Assembly: GCF_035325945.1 (NCBI RefSeq)
Contig: NZ_DAOKYX010000013.1
Location: 1 to 64,000 of the forward strand
Direction of reading: 5' to 3'
DNA length: 64,000 nt
Origin: Parvibaculum sp035325945
Lineage (GTDB): Bacteria; Pseudomonadota; Alphaproteobacteria; Parvibaculales; Parvibaculaceae
Shown piece after piece: positions 52,647 to 60,808 of this stretch; the stretch's first letter is position 1; the number at the start of each line of letters is the position of its first letter. Made by a program: the position numbers and the translations under genes. A model generated the notes under the pieces. The model was not told the DNA's origin and searched no databases. It saw only the letters and a program-made list of their open reading frames with translations.

Positions 52647-53007
52647 CGGGTTTCCGGGCAGGTTCCCCGCCGCCGGGCGGCCGGGGCGATGCCGCTTCAT
52701 TTTGACGATGCAGCCTGATTCATTATCCGACATTCTTGTTCCCCGCTCCGGTTTTTCGGGGAAGCGGACGCGTGGTAAATTGCCGATCCTGTCACACCAG
52801 ACTGAAGCCCCATGCCGGGAAATCCGCATTGAAACCATAACGCGAGCCGACTAAACGGTAGGGGTGCCTGCGTAACCCGTCAATCGACCACCAGAGACTG
52901 ATAACCAAACGTGCCGGATCGCCCGCTCCCTCGCTCGGGTGCAAGAAAGAGGGGGATTGAGGCCAAATTGTGAACAGCCTGCCAGCGGCTCATCGGGGGA
53001 GAAGAAC
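52647..53007. other. 361-bp intergenic space between divergent M48 and GGT-like genes
   Basis: It contains a hairpin (TTCCCCG with CGGGGAA, about 52738-52757) and must hold divergent promoters. No full -35/-10 pair, tRNA or small gene could be supported. Confidence 0.5.
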
Positions 53008-54480
53008 TTGCGGAAGACTTGGTTGAACGAGACGCAGTCGCGACCGGCCCGTTATGTCCCCTTCCTCGTCATGGCCGCGCTTGCCGCATCGCTGTCGGCC
53101 TGCTCCGGTGGCGGCAATGCCCCGCTCGGAGCGACCGTGTCCGGGAGCGGCGTCGAGACGAAGTATCAGCGCGACGACGTCATCGCCAGGAAGGAGCGGC
53201 TCGATCCATCCGATTCTTCCTTTGCCGGTGCCCTTGTCGCCGACGAGCCGACCGCCGCGCTCATCGCGCGGAACGTGCTGGAGCAGGGCGGCAATGCGGC
53301 CGACGCGGCGACCGCGCTCTATTTTGCGCTGTCAGTGACCTATCCCGCGGCGGCGGGCCTTGGCGGCGGCGGCGTCTGCCTCGTGCATGAGGCGAAGAAG
53401 CCCGGCGCGGAGAGCATCGCCTTCCTTCCGCGCCGCCCTTCGGCCGGCGGGCCCTTTGCCATACCGGGCAATGTGCGCGGCTTCGCGCTGCTCCATGCCA
53501 AATACGGCTCGAAAGGCTGGTCGACGCTGGTTTCGCCCGCCGAAAAGCTCGCGGCTTCCGGCTTCCCCGTATCGCGGGCGCTGGGGCGCCAGCTTGCCGA
53601 TGCGGGCTTCGCGATCGTCAACTCGCCGGATCTGCAGCGCATCTACACGGTTGAAGGCGCACGCACCTTCCGCGAACTTGATGCACTCACACAGGTGCAA
53701 CTCGCATCGACGCTGGCGCGCATCCGCTCCGGTGGCGTGAACGGCTTCTATCTGGGCACGACGGCGATGCATCTCGCTTCCGAGGCGCAGGCCAAGGGCG
53801 GCACGCTGACGGCTCAGGACCTCGAGAGCTACCGGCCCGAGACGGGGCCCGCGCAGCCGATCGCCTCGGGCGACGCTTCGGTGTTCCTGCCGCAAGCCGG
53901 GCTTGGCGCCGGGGCGTTCTCGGCCGCCCTCTGGAACAATATTCAGGGCGTCGCAGGCGCGGATGCGCTCGCCGCGGCGGCCGAGCGCACTGCGATTGGC
54001 CTCGGTGCTCCCGGCGGCGCGGCGCTCGAACGCGATTTCGGATCGACCTCCTTTGCCGTGGTGGACAGCGCGGGAAGCGCGGTCGCCTGCGCCGTCACCA
54101 TGAACGGGCTTTTCGGCGCAGCGCGCACGGCCGGGGGAACGGGCGTTGTCTTCGCCGCTTCGCCGCAGGACCCCGTGAGGGGGCTCGCCTCCGCCTTCCT
54201 CGTGCCGGTCATGGTCGTCAATCCCAACACGAAGGCGCTCTATTTCGCGGGCGCAGGCGCCGGTGCGCCGAAGGGCGGCGCGGCGATCGAGCATGCGGTG
54301 CAGGCTGCGCTCTCGAATGGCGAGGCTGGCTCCCGGGCGCTGGCCTCCGGCCCTGCCGATGCGCGCTCGCCGGCCAATGCCATCATCTGCCCCGACGGGC
54401 TGCCGGCCGGCACATGCACGCTCGGCGTCACGCCCTCGGGCAATGGCGTCGGTCTTGGCGCCGTCGCCTCGGGCTCCTGA
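53008..54480 (+). CDS. Gamma-glutamyltransferase-like lipoprotein
   Basis: A 490-residue Ntn-hydrolase-type protein. The start is TTG at 53008, behind GGGGAG, giving a lipoprotein signal with lipobox LSAC (Cys at about 32). The N-terminal GGT pattern is present (NVLEQGGNAADAATALYFAL, GLGGGGVCLVH). At the processing site, where active GGTs have TTH, this protein has Ser346-Thr-Ser (GSTSFAVVDSAGSAV). It is shorter than the usual 560-580 residues, and the later GGT motifs are diverged. It may use Ser as nucleophile or be inactive. An aminotransferase follows 14 bp later. Confidence 0.75.
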   Translation: MRKTWLNETQSRPARYVPFLVMAALAASLSACSGGGNAPLGATVSGSGVETKYQRDDVIARKERLDPSDSSFAGALVADEPTAALIARNVLEQGGNAADAATALYFALSVTYPAAAGLGGGGVCLVHEAKKPGAESIAFLPRRPSAGGPFAIPGNVRGFALLHAKYGSKGWSTLVSPAEKLAASGFPVSRALGRQLADAGFAIVNSPDLQRIYTVEGARTFRELDALTQVQLASTLARIRSGGVNGFYLGTTAMHLASEAQAKGGTLTAQDLESYRPETGPAQPIASGDASVFLPQAGLGAGAFSAALWNNIQGVAGADALAAAAERTAIGLGAPGGAALERDFGSTSFAVVDSAGSAVACAVTMNGLFGAARTAGGTGVVFAASPQDPVRGLASAFLVPVMVVNPNTKALYFAGAGAGAPKGGAAIEHAVQAALSNGEAGSRALASGPADARSPANAIICPDGLPAGTCTLGVTPSGNGVGLGAVASGS

Positions 54481-54494
54481 GCGCAGACGAGCGA

Positions 54495-55661
54495 ATGACG
54501 AACAGGCTGAACGGTTCGAAGCGGAGCGGCGTCGCTCCCTTCATCGCCATGGATGTCATGCGAGACGCGACCGCGCTCGAGCGGCAGGAGGGGCGCCGCA
54601 TCATACATCTGGAAGTCGGCCAGCCCTCGACGCAGGCCCCGCAGATCGTGCGCGAGGCAGCGGCCCGCGCGCTCGCCTCGGACCGGCTCGGCTACACCGA
54701 TGCGCTCGGCACGCCCGCGCTGCGCGAGAGGATCGCGCGCTACTACGCCGACCGGCACGGGCTCGATCTCGCGCCGGAGCGCGTGGTCGTGACGCCAGGC
54801 TCGTCGGGCGGGTTCATTCTCGCCTTTCTTGCCTGTTTCGACCCCGGAGCGCGGGTGGCGATCTCTGAGCCGGGCTATCCCGCCTATCGCAACATCCTGC
54901 TGGCGCTGGGGCTCGAGCCTGTCGGCATCGCGGTCGGCGCGGAAACGCGCTGGTCGCTGACGCCGGAACTCATCGAGGAGGCCGAACGCCGTCATGGCCG
55001 CATCGCGGGCGTGCTCGTCGCGAGCCCGGCCAATCCGACGGGAACCATGCTCACGCCCGAGGCGCTTGCCGCTCTCTCGCAAGCCTGCGCCCGGCAAGGC
55101 CGCTGGTTCATCTCCGACGAGATCTATCACGGCATCTCGTTCGGCGCCGAGACGGCGACGGCGCTCGCCTCGTCGGACGATGCGCTCGTCGTCAACAGCT
55201 TCTCGAAATATTACTGCATGACGGGCTGGCGGCTCGGCTGGGTCGTCGTGCCCGAACGTCTCGTGCGGCCGATCGAGCGGCTGGCGCAGAACCTCTTCAT
55301 CGCGCCGTCATCCATCGCGCAGGCGGCGGGTGTCGTGGCCTTCGATGCGACGGCAGAACTCGACGCGAATGTCGCCGTCTATGCCGCGAACAGGAAACTT
55401 CTGCTCGATGCCTTGCCGGAGGCGGGGCTCACGCGCTTCGCGCCCGCAGATGGCGCTTTCTACCTCTATGCCGATGTCAGTAAACTGACGAATGACAGTA
55501 CCGACTTCTGCCATCGCATGCTGCATCAAGCTGGCGTGGCCGCCACGCCGGGCCTCGACTTCGATCCGCTGAACGGCGCGACGACGGTCCGCTTTTCCTT
55601 TGCGGGCACAACCGCCGATATGGAAGAGGCCGTCGCGCGGCTCAAGCGCTGGCTGGCCTGA
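54495..55661 (+). CDS. Class I/II pyridoxal-phosphate aminotransferase
   Basis: A 388-residue fold-type I aminotransferase. The N-terminal IHLEVGQPSTQAPQ, SPANPTGTML, SDEIYHGI and the PLP Lys238 in SFSKYYCMTGWRLGW are visible. Aspartate, aromatic or other amino acids could be the substrate. It follows the GGT-like gene after 14 bp, so the two are probably co-transcribed, perhaps in gamma-glutamyl or amino-acid turnover, which is inference. Confidence 0.9.
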   Translation: MTNRLNGSKRSGVAPFIAMDVMRDATALERQEGRRIIHLEVGQPSTQAPQIVREAAARALASDRLGYTDALGTPALRERIARYYADRHGLDLAPERVVVTPGSSGGFILAFLACFDPGARVAISEPGYPAYRNILLALGLEPVGIAVGAETRWSLTPELIEEAERRHGRIAGVLVASPANPTGTMLTPEALAALSQACARQGRWFISDEIYHGISFGAETATALASSDDALVVNSFSKYYCMTGWRLGWVVVPERLVRPIERLAQNLFIAPSSIAQAAGVVAFDATAELDANVAVYAANRKLLLDALPEAGLTRFAPADGAFYLYADVSKLTNDSTDFCHRMLHQAGVAATPGLDFDPLNGATTVRFSFAGTTADMEEAVARLKRWLA

Positions 55662-55672
55662 GGGCGAGGGAC

Positions 55673-55709
55673 GTTTCCGGCAAAAGTGGAAACCACTTTC
55701 GCCGGAAAC
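55673..55709. terminator. Long hairpin between convergent aminotransferase and rne
   Basis: A 16-bp stem with one mismatch: GTTTCCGGC and AAAGTGG pair with CCACTTT and GCCGGAAAC around an AAA loop. It lies 11 bp after the aminotransferase stop and 36 bp from the rne stop. It resembles AAAAGTGG/CCACTTTT palindromes I recall from Hyphomicrobiales intergenic regions. Confidence 0.75.
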
Positions 55710-55745
55710 ATATTTGATCCGAACGCCGGACTGGTTTTCCCGTGC

Positions 55746-58394
55746 TCAGACGGAGCGGCGCTGCCACCAGCCGCGGCGAGCGGGCGCCTGCGGCTTTTCG
55801 GCTTCGGCGGGCGCCTCGGCGGCAACCGGCTCGGGCTGCAGCTCGGCGGCGGCCTCTGCGACCGGAGCTTCGGCGGGCAGGGGAGTAACCTCTTCGGCCA
55901 CGGGCTCCGCCTGAGCGGAAGCTTCCTCGGCCACGACTTCCGCCTCTGCTTCCGCCTCAGCTTCCACGACGGGCGCTTCTTCCGCCTTTGCGGGCTCCTC
56001 CGCAGACACTTCGGGGGCGGCTTCCTCGGCCATCATCTCTTCGGTGGCGACATGGTCGGCTTCCTCCGTCACGACCTCGTCGCGAGAATAGGAGAGCAGG
56101 ATCGGCGCCTCTTCGGCATGGGCGGCTTCTTCGTCCTCGCCTGCGCCTTCAGGAGCGGCGCCTTCCTCGTGACGGCGGTTGCGCCGGCCGCCACGACGGC
56201 CACGGCGCCGCCGCTTGCGCGCGCGTTCGTCGCCTTCGCCGGCCTCGGCCGCTTCGCCTTCGGCTGATTCCGGCGCCTCGGCGCCTTCTTCAGCTTCCTC
56301 ATGTGCTTCAGCGGGCGCTTCGCCGGCAAGCTCCGTCACGCCGCCTTCGGCTTGCGGAGCGGCGGCAGGCGCGCCTTCCGCCTCCATGCCTTCGGCCCCT
56401 TCCTCGCCGCGGCGGCCACCGCGCCTGCGACGGCGGCGGCGCCTGCGGCGGCCGCCATCCTCATGCTCATCTTCGCCCTTGTGCGCGTGCGTTTCCGCTT
56501 CCGCCGCTTCTTCGGCTTCCTCGGCCACTTCCTCGATGACGGGCTCTTCTTCCGTAAACGCCGTTTCGATATTGATGGCGCCCTGTGCCGGACGTGCCCG
56601 CGTCAGTGCTCGCGCTTCCGCTACCTCGATCCGGTGTTCCGAACCCTTGAGCAGGTGATCGGCCTCGATATAGATCGACGTGCCATAGCGCTCCTCGATG
56701 TCGAGAAGGTTGGCGCGCTTCTGATTGAGGATATAGACGGCCACATCGACCGGCACCTTGGCGGTGAAGGCGGCCGCGCGCCCCTTGATCGCTTCGGCCT
56801 CGACGCCACGCAGCACATGAAGCGCCATGGATTCGACCGAGCGGACGAGGCCCGTGCCGTGACAGTTCGGGCACTGGACGGTGGAGCCTTCGAGAACGCC
56901 CGAGCGCATGCGCTGGCGCGACATTTCGAGAAGGCCGAAATGGCTGATGCGGCCGACCTGGATACGCGCCCGGTCGAACTTGAGCGCTTCCTTGAGCTTG
57001 CGTTCGACGGCGCGGTTGTTCCGGTTCTCCTCCATGTCGATGAAGTCGATCACGATGAGACCGGCAAGATCGCGCAGGCGCATCTGGCGCGCGATTTCCT
57101 CGGCTGCTTCGAGATTGGTCCGAAGCGCCGTCTGCTCGATATTGCGCTCCTTGGTGGAACGGCCCGAGTTGACGTCGATCGAGACGAGGGCTTCCGTCGG
57201 ATTGATGACGACGTAGCCGCCCGATTTCAGCGTCACGACCGGGTTGAACATGGAATCGAGCTGCTGCTCGACCTGGTGCTTCTGGAAGAGGGGCTGGCGA
57301 TCCTTGTAGGGCTGAACGTTCTTCGCATGGCTCGGCATGAGCATGCGCATGAAGTTCTTCGCTTCCTTGTAGCCCTCGTCGCCTTCGACGAAGACGGTGT
57401 CGATATCCTTGTCGTAGAGGTCGCGGATCGAGCGCTTGATGAGGCTGCCTTCCTCATAGACGAGGGCAGGGGCAATCGACTTGAGCGTCAGTTCGCGCAC
57501 GCTCTCCCACATGCGCAAGAGATATTCGTAGTCGCGCTTGATCTCCGCCTTGGTGCGCTTGGCGCCGGCCGTGCGGATGATGAGGCCCATGCCCTCCGGC
57601 ACCTCCAGCGACTCGGCGATCGCCTTGAGTTTCTTGCGGTCCGCGGCCTGGGTGATCTTACGCGAAATGCCGCCGCCCCGCGCCGTGTTCGGCATCAGCA
57701 CGCAATAGCGGCCGGCGAGCGAGAGGAAAGTGGTGAGCGCCGCGCCCTTGTTGCCGCGTTCTTCCTTGACGACCTGCACCAGCAGGATCTGGCGGCGCTT
57801 TATGACTTCCTGAATCTTGTAGTTGCGGAAGTTGTGGCGCTGCTTGCGGGGCTCGGCCTCGTCATGGACCTCGTCGAGCGCGTCATCGGCGCCGACGACC
57901 TCGACCGTCTGGTCGGAATGAACCGATTCCGTTTCGCCGCGGTCGATGGGCCCTTCGCCATCCTCGCCGTGATCGTCATGCTCGGCGTCATCGTGATGCG
58001 CCTCGCCATGATGAGCCTCGGCAGGCGCAACCCCCTCGGCGGGTGCCGCTGCCGCGGCGGCGGGCTCGCCCGCGTCCTGATCTTCCTCCTCGGCCTCGCG
58101 GCGCGCCGCGGCCGCCTGCTGCTTCACCAGCGCTTCGCGGTCTGCAACAGGGATCTGATAGTAGTCGGGATGGATTTCGCTGAAGGCCAGAAAGCCGTGC
58201 CTGTTGCCGCCATACTCGATGAAGGCCGCCTGAAGCGACGGCTCAACGCGCGTGACCTTGGCCAGATAGATATTGCCGCGAAGCTGCTTTCTGCTTTCCG
58301 ACTCGAAGTCGAATTCTTCAACCCGGTTGCCGCTGACGACCACGACCCGGGTTTCTTCCGGGTGGGTCGCGTCGATGAGCATCTTGTTTGCCAT
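55746..58394 (-). CDS. rne: Ribonuclease E
   Basis: Central endoribonuclease of mRNA decay and rRNA/tRNA processing. The start at 58394 gives MANKMLIDATHPEETRV and 882 residues. The S1 domain (about 38-210) is interrupted at about 92-183 by a disordered insert rich in Ala, Glu, His and Asp, a trait of alphaproteobacterial RNase E. The catalytic part follows, with the zinc-link CPNCHGTG. After about residue 590 the tail alternates Glu/Ala-rich stretches with Arg blocks for RNA binding. It ends ARRGWWQRRSV, like the GWW motif that binds PNPase in Caulobacter. The gene has a long leader. Confidence 0.95.
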   Translation of the reverse strand: MANKMLIDATHPEETRVVVVSGNRVEEFDFESESRKQLRGNIYLAKVTRVEPSLQAAFIEYGGNRHGFLAFSEIHPDYYQIPVADREALVKQQAAAARREAEEEDQDAGEPAAAAAAPAEGVAPAEAHHGEAHHDDAEHDDHGEDGEGPIDRGETESVHSDQTVEVVGADDALDEVHDEAEPRKQRHNFRNYKIQEVIKRRQILLVQVVKEERGNKGAALTTFLSLAGRYCVLMPNTARGGGISRKITQAADRKKLKAIAESLEVPEGMGLIIRTAGAKRTKAEIKRDYEYLLRMWESVRELTLKSIAPALVYEEGSLIKRSIRDLYDKDIDTVFVEGDEGYKEAKNFMRMLMPSHAKNVQPYKDRQPLFQKHQVEQQLDSMFNPVVTLKSGGYVVINPTEALVSIDVNSGRSTKERNIEQTALRTNLEAAEEIARQMRLRDLAGLIVIDFIDMEENRNNRAVERKLKEALKFDRARIQVGRISHFGLLEMSRQRMRSGVLEGSTVQCPNCHGTGLVRSVESMALHVLRGVEAEAIKGRAAAFTAKVPVDVAVYILNQKRANLLDIEERYGTSIYIEADHLLKGSEHRIEVAEARALTRARPAQGAINIETAFTEEEPVIEEVAEEAEEAAEAETHAHKGEDEHEDGGRRRRRRRRRRGGRRGEEGAEGMEAEGAPAAAPQAEGGVTELAGEAPAEAHEEAEEGAEAPESAEGEAAEAGEGDERARKRRRRGRRGGRRNRRHEEGAAPEGAGEDEEAAHAEEAPILLSYSRDEVVTEEADHVATEEMMAEEAAPEVSAEEPAKAEEAPVVEAEAEAEAEVVAEEASAQAEPVAEEVTPLPAEAPVAEAAAELQPEPVAAEAPAEAEKPQAPARRGWWQRRSV

Positions 58395-58869
58395 TGAGAG
58401 AATCTCCGGGGCGCCATCCGCCGCAGATCGCAAGGCGCAAATTCATGCGGCCGAGCGGGCGCGGGCGGGCGCCGATTTGATGAATCCGGCCGGTCGCCGC
58501 CACCGCATCGAGGATGGGCGCAGCGTTGGGGCCGGAAAGGGTCTGAAATGAGGAGGAGGCGAGCACGCCGCAGGCAGCATGACGTGAGGCGACAGACTTG
58601 TGCGCGAAGCGAACCTGTCCTGCCTGTCTGCCGTTTAACTGCGTCGGTGCGTCGTGCATCGGAACCTTGCGTTACCCCCTGAAAACGCCGGGGGCGGGCG
58701 GAACTTGCCGTCACCCTCTCGCTCCATCCACGGGACGAAGGGGGCTGGACGAGCGTAACTCGCTCTTGCGGCGTGGCACCGTGTTCACAGTCGGGCTGAA
58801 AGGGCGGCAAACCGCAAAATGCCGCTCCGCATGTCGCGGGGGCCTGTCCGTCGCGTCCTTTCGGCTAAT

Positions 58870-58887
58870 CGGACCCCGGGAGCCCGG
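58870..58887 (+). repeat. REP-like palindrome, degenerate copy
   Basis: CGGACCCCGGGAGCCCGG shares the GGACCCCGG arm of the palindromes at 25335-25422, followed at distance by GTGACC. It lies in the rne leader. Confidence 0.45.
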
Positions 58888-58939
58888 ATCTCAGTGACCA
58901 GGCGACCGATGGGTGGATGCCAAACCGGCTAGCCCCTGT

Positions 58940-58969
58940 TTTGTACTTGGTGCGATCCTGATTTGGCAA
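58940..58969 (-). promoter_or_regulatory. Probable promoter of rne
   Basis: On the minus strand TTGCCA (58964-58969), an 18-base spacer and TACAAA (58940-58945). Transcription from here gives a leader of about 540 nt before the rne ATG, in keeping with the long autoregulatory leaders of rne in other bacteria. Confidence 0.5.
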
Positions 58970-59193
58970 GCGATGCTTGATCGCGGATCGGCGCCGGCCG
59001 GGAGCTACCTCCCATTAACCACCCGAACCCTTGAAAAACCGTAAAATTTTCCGCCCTTGTAACGGTTTATAAAGTATTCTCGTCACAATAGTTTAGACCT
59101 GCTTCGTTGATTCAGCCGCGCTCGGCCGGAGCATGAACAAGCAGGGGGCCGGCCGCGATCGGGGATCGCAAGGGCGTGGGCTGCGGGTGCGTT

Positions 59194-60645
59194 ATGGTCA
59201 ATAAGCTACGACGGATCTCTGGGGAGGGAGCAGGGCTGGGAGCGCTCGTGCGCCCGCTTCTGATGGCATTCGCATTTTTTGCTTTCTCGGCCTCCGTCGC
59301 AGTGGCGCAGCCCGCCCAGGGCGTTCTCGGCACATTGCCGCTTTCGCCCCCGCGCGCTGAAACCGCCTCGCGGCAGCCCGACGATCTGACCCGCCTCTTC
59401 AACGAGGCCGCCCTGCCGCCCGCATCGGGCGTCACAGCCGAGCCTTCAGCGCCGCTCGCGCCTCAGGCGCGGCCTTCCACGGTCGGGGATGCCGGTTCAG
59501 CCATCGCCGGCATCCGAGTTGGCGACCGGGAAGGCGAAACGCGGTTCGTGGTCGAGCTGAGCGGCAACAAATCGGTCCGCTATCAGGTCTTCACGCTCGC
59601 CGATCCCTATCGCGTGATCGTGGACTTTCCCGATCTTGCCTCGCGCCTGCCCGAGAGCGGCGGCGAGAAGGGGCGGGGCGTGATCGCGGATTACCGTTAT
59701 GGCGAATTCCAGAACAACACGTTCCGCGTCGTCATCGACACGACCGGGCCTGTCTCCGTCTCGCGCAATTTCGTGCTCGATCCGCAGGGCGGCTTCGGCC
59801 CGCGCGTGGTGCTCGATCTCGCGCCGACGGATCGCGCGAGCTTCCTCAGGACGGCGGGCCTTCCCGGGCCGGACAAGGCCGCCTCGATCGAGAAGAAGCC
59901 CGAACGCGCCGTGACCGCGCCGCAGAACCCCGCGGCGCGGGCGGCCCATCGCCGCGTCGTCGTCATCGACCCCGGCCATGGCGGCGTCGATCCCGGCACG
60001 CATGGCCGTTCGAGCGGCGTGGTCGAGAAGGATGTCGTGCTCGCCTTCAGCAAGGAGCTGGCGCAGAAGCTGCGCGCGACCGGCCGCTATGAGGTTCATC
60101 TGACGCGCGACAAGGACGTGTTCATCCCGCTGCGGGGCCGCGTGCAGATCGCCCGCCAGCGCAATGCCGATCTCTTCATCTCGATCCATGCGGACTCGAT
60201 TGCGAAGCCCGATGTGCGCGGCATGTCGATTTACACGCTCTCCGAGACAGCCTCCGACAAGGAGGCGGCCGAGCTTGCGCGCAAGGAAAACCTCTCCGAC
60301 GTCATTGCCGGCATCGATTTTCAGGGTGAGTCCAAGGAAGTTACGGGAATTCTGATCGACCTCGCGCAGCGCGAAACCAAGAACTACTCCGTCCGTTTCG
60401 CGCGGTCCGTGGTTGATTACGCGCGTCACTCGACGGCGCTTCTGGACCCTGCTCACCGCTTCGCGGGCTTTGTGGTGTTGAAGGCGCCGGACGTGCCTTC
60501 GGTGCTGGTGGAGCTTGGTTTCCTGACCAATCGCGCCGATGAGAAGCAACTGACCTCGCCGAAATGGCGCAGTTCCGTCGCCACGTCTTTCGTCCGCGCC
60601 ATAGACCGCTATTTCGGCGACAGGCTGGCCGAGGGGCCGAACTGA
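59194..60645 (+). CDS. amiC: N-acetylmuramoyl-L-alanine amidase with AMIN domain
   Basis: Periplasmic peptidoglycan amidase that splits daughter cells. It has 483 residues: a signal peptide (ending near ASVAVAQ), an AMIN domain (about 110-220, RFVVELSGNKSVRYQVF) that targets the septum, and an Amidase_3 zinc domain with VVIDPGHGGVDPGTHG, SIHADS and VLVELGFLTN. ATG at 59194 is preferred; a GTG at 59176 is in frame. It precedes mrcA, another wall enzyme, by 163 bp. Confidence 0.94.
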   Translation: MVNKLRRISGEGAGLGALVRPLLMAFAFFAFSASVAVAQPAQGVLGTLPLSPPRAETASRQPDDLTRLFNEAALPPASGVTAEPSAPLAPQARPSTVGDAGSAIAGIRVGDREGETRFVVELSGNKSVRYQVFTLADPYRVIVDFPDLASRLPESGGEKGRGVIADYRYGEFQNNTFRVVIDTTGPVSVSRNFVLDPQGGFGPRVVLDLAPTDRASFLRTAGLPGPDKAASIEKKPERAVTAPQNPAARAAHRRVVVIDPGHGGVDPGTHGRSSGVVEKDVVLAFSKELAQKLRATGRYEVHLTRDKDVFIPLRGRVQIARQRNADLFISIHADSIAKPDVRGMSIYTLSETASDKEAAELARKENLSDVIAGIDFQGESKEVTGILIDLAQRETKNYSVRFARSVVDYARHSTALLDPAHRFAGFVVLKAPDVPSVLVELGFLTNRADEKQLTSPKWRSSVATSFVRAIDRYFGDRLAEGPN

Positions 60646-60808
60646 CGGCGGCCGGACCACGCGACGGACCCGTTAACCGAGCCGAACGCTCCCTTCGCCG
60701 GGAGGTTTCGATCGGGGGCAAGACCGTGCTAAATGTCGGGCGCATCGCGGAGGCTGGATCTGCCTCTTCCCGTATGCGATCGGCCATGTTCGAGAGAAGG
60801 ATGGGGCG

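Larger units (their letters stand above)
58395..59193. other. 799-bp intergenic space: rne leader and divergent amiC upstream region
   Basis: Most of it (58395 to about 58933) would be the rne 5' leader if the promoter at 58940-58969 is right. The part nearest amiC (59020-59110) is AT-rich for this genome and probably holds the amiC promoter, but no clear pair was found. A degenerate REP-like palindrome lies at 58870-58887. I see no tRNA or small ORF with family support. Confidence 0.6.

Noticed and set aside
59000..59110. CtrA site (TTAACCA) before amiC
   Set aside because: One half-site at about 59015 without a properly spaced partner; too weak to call.
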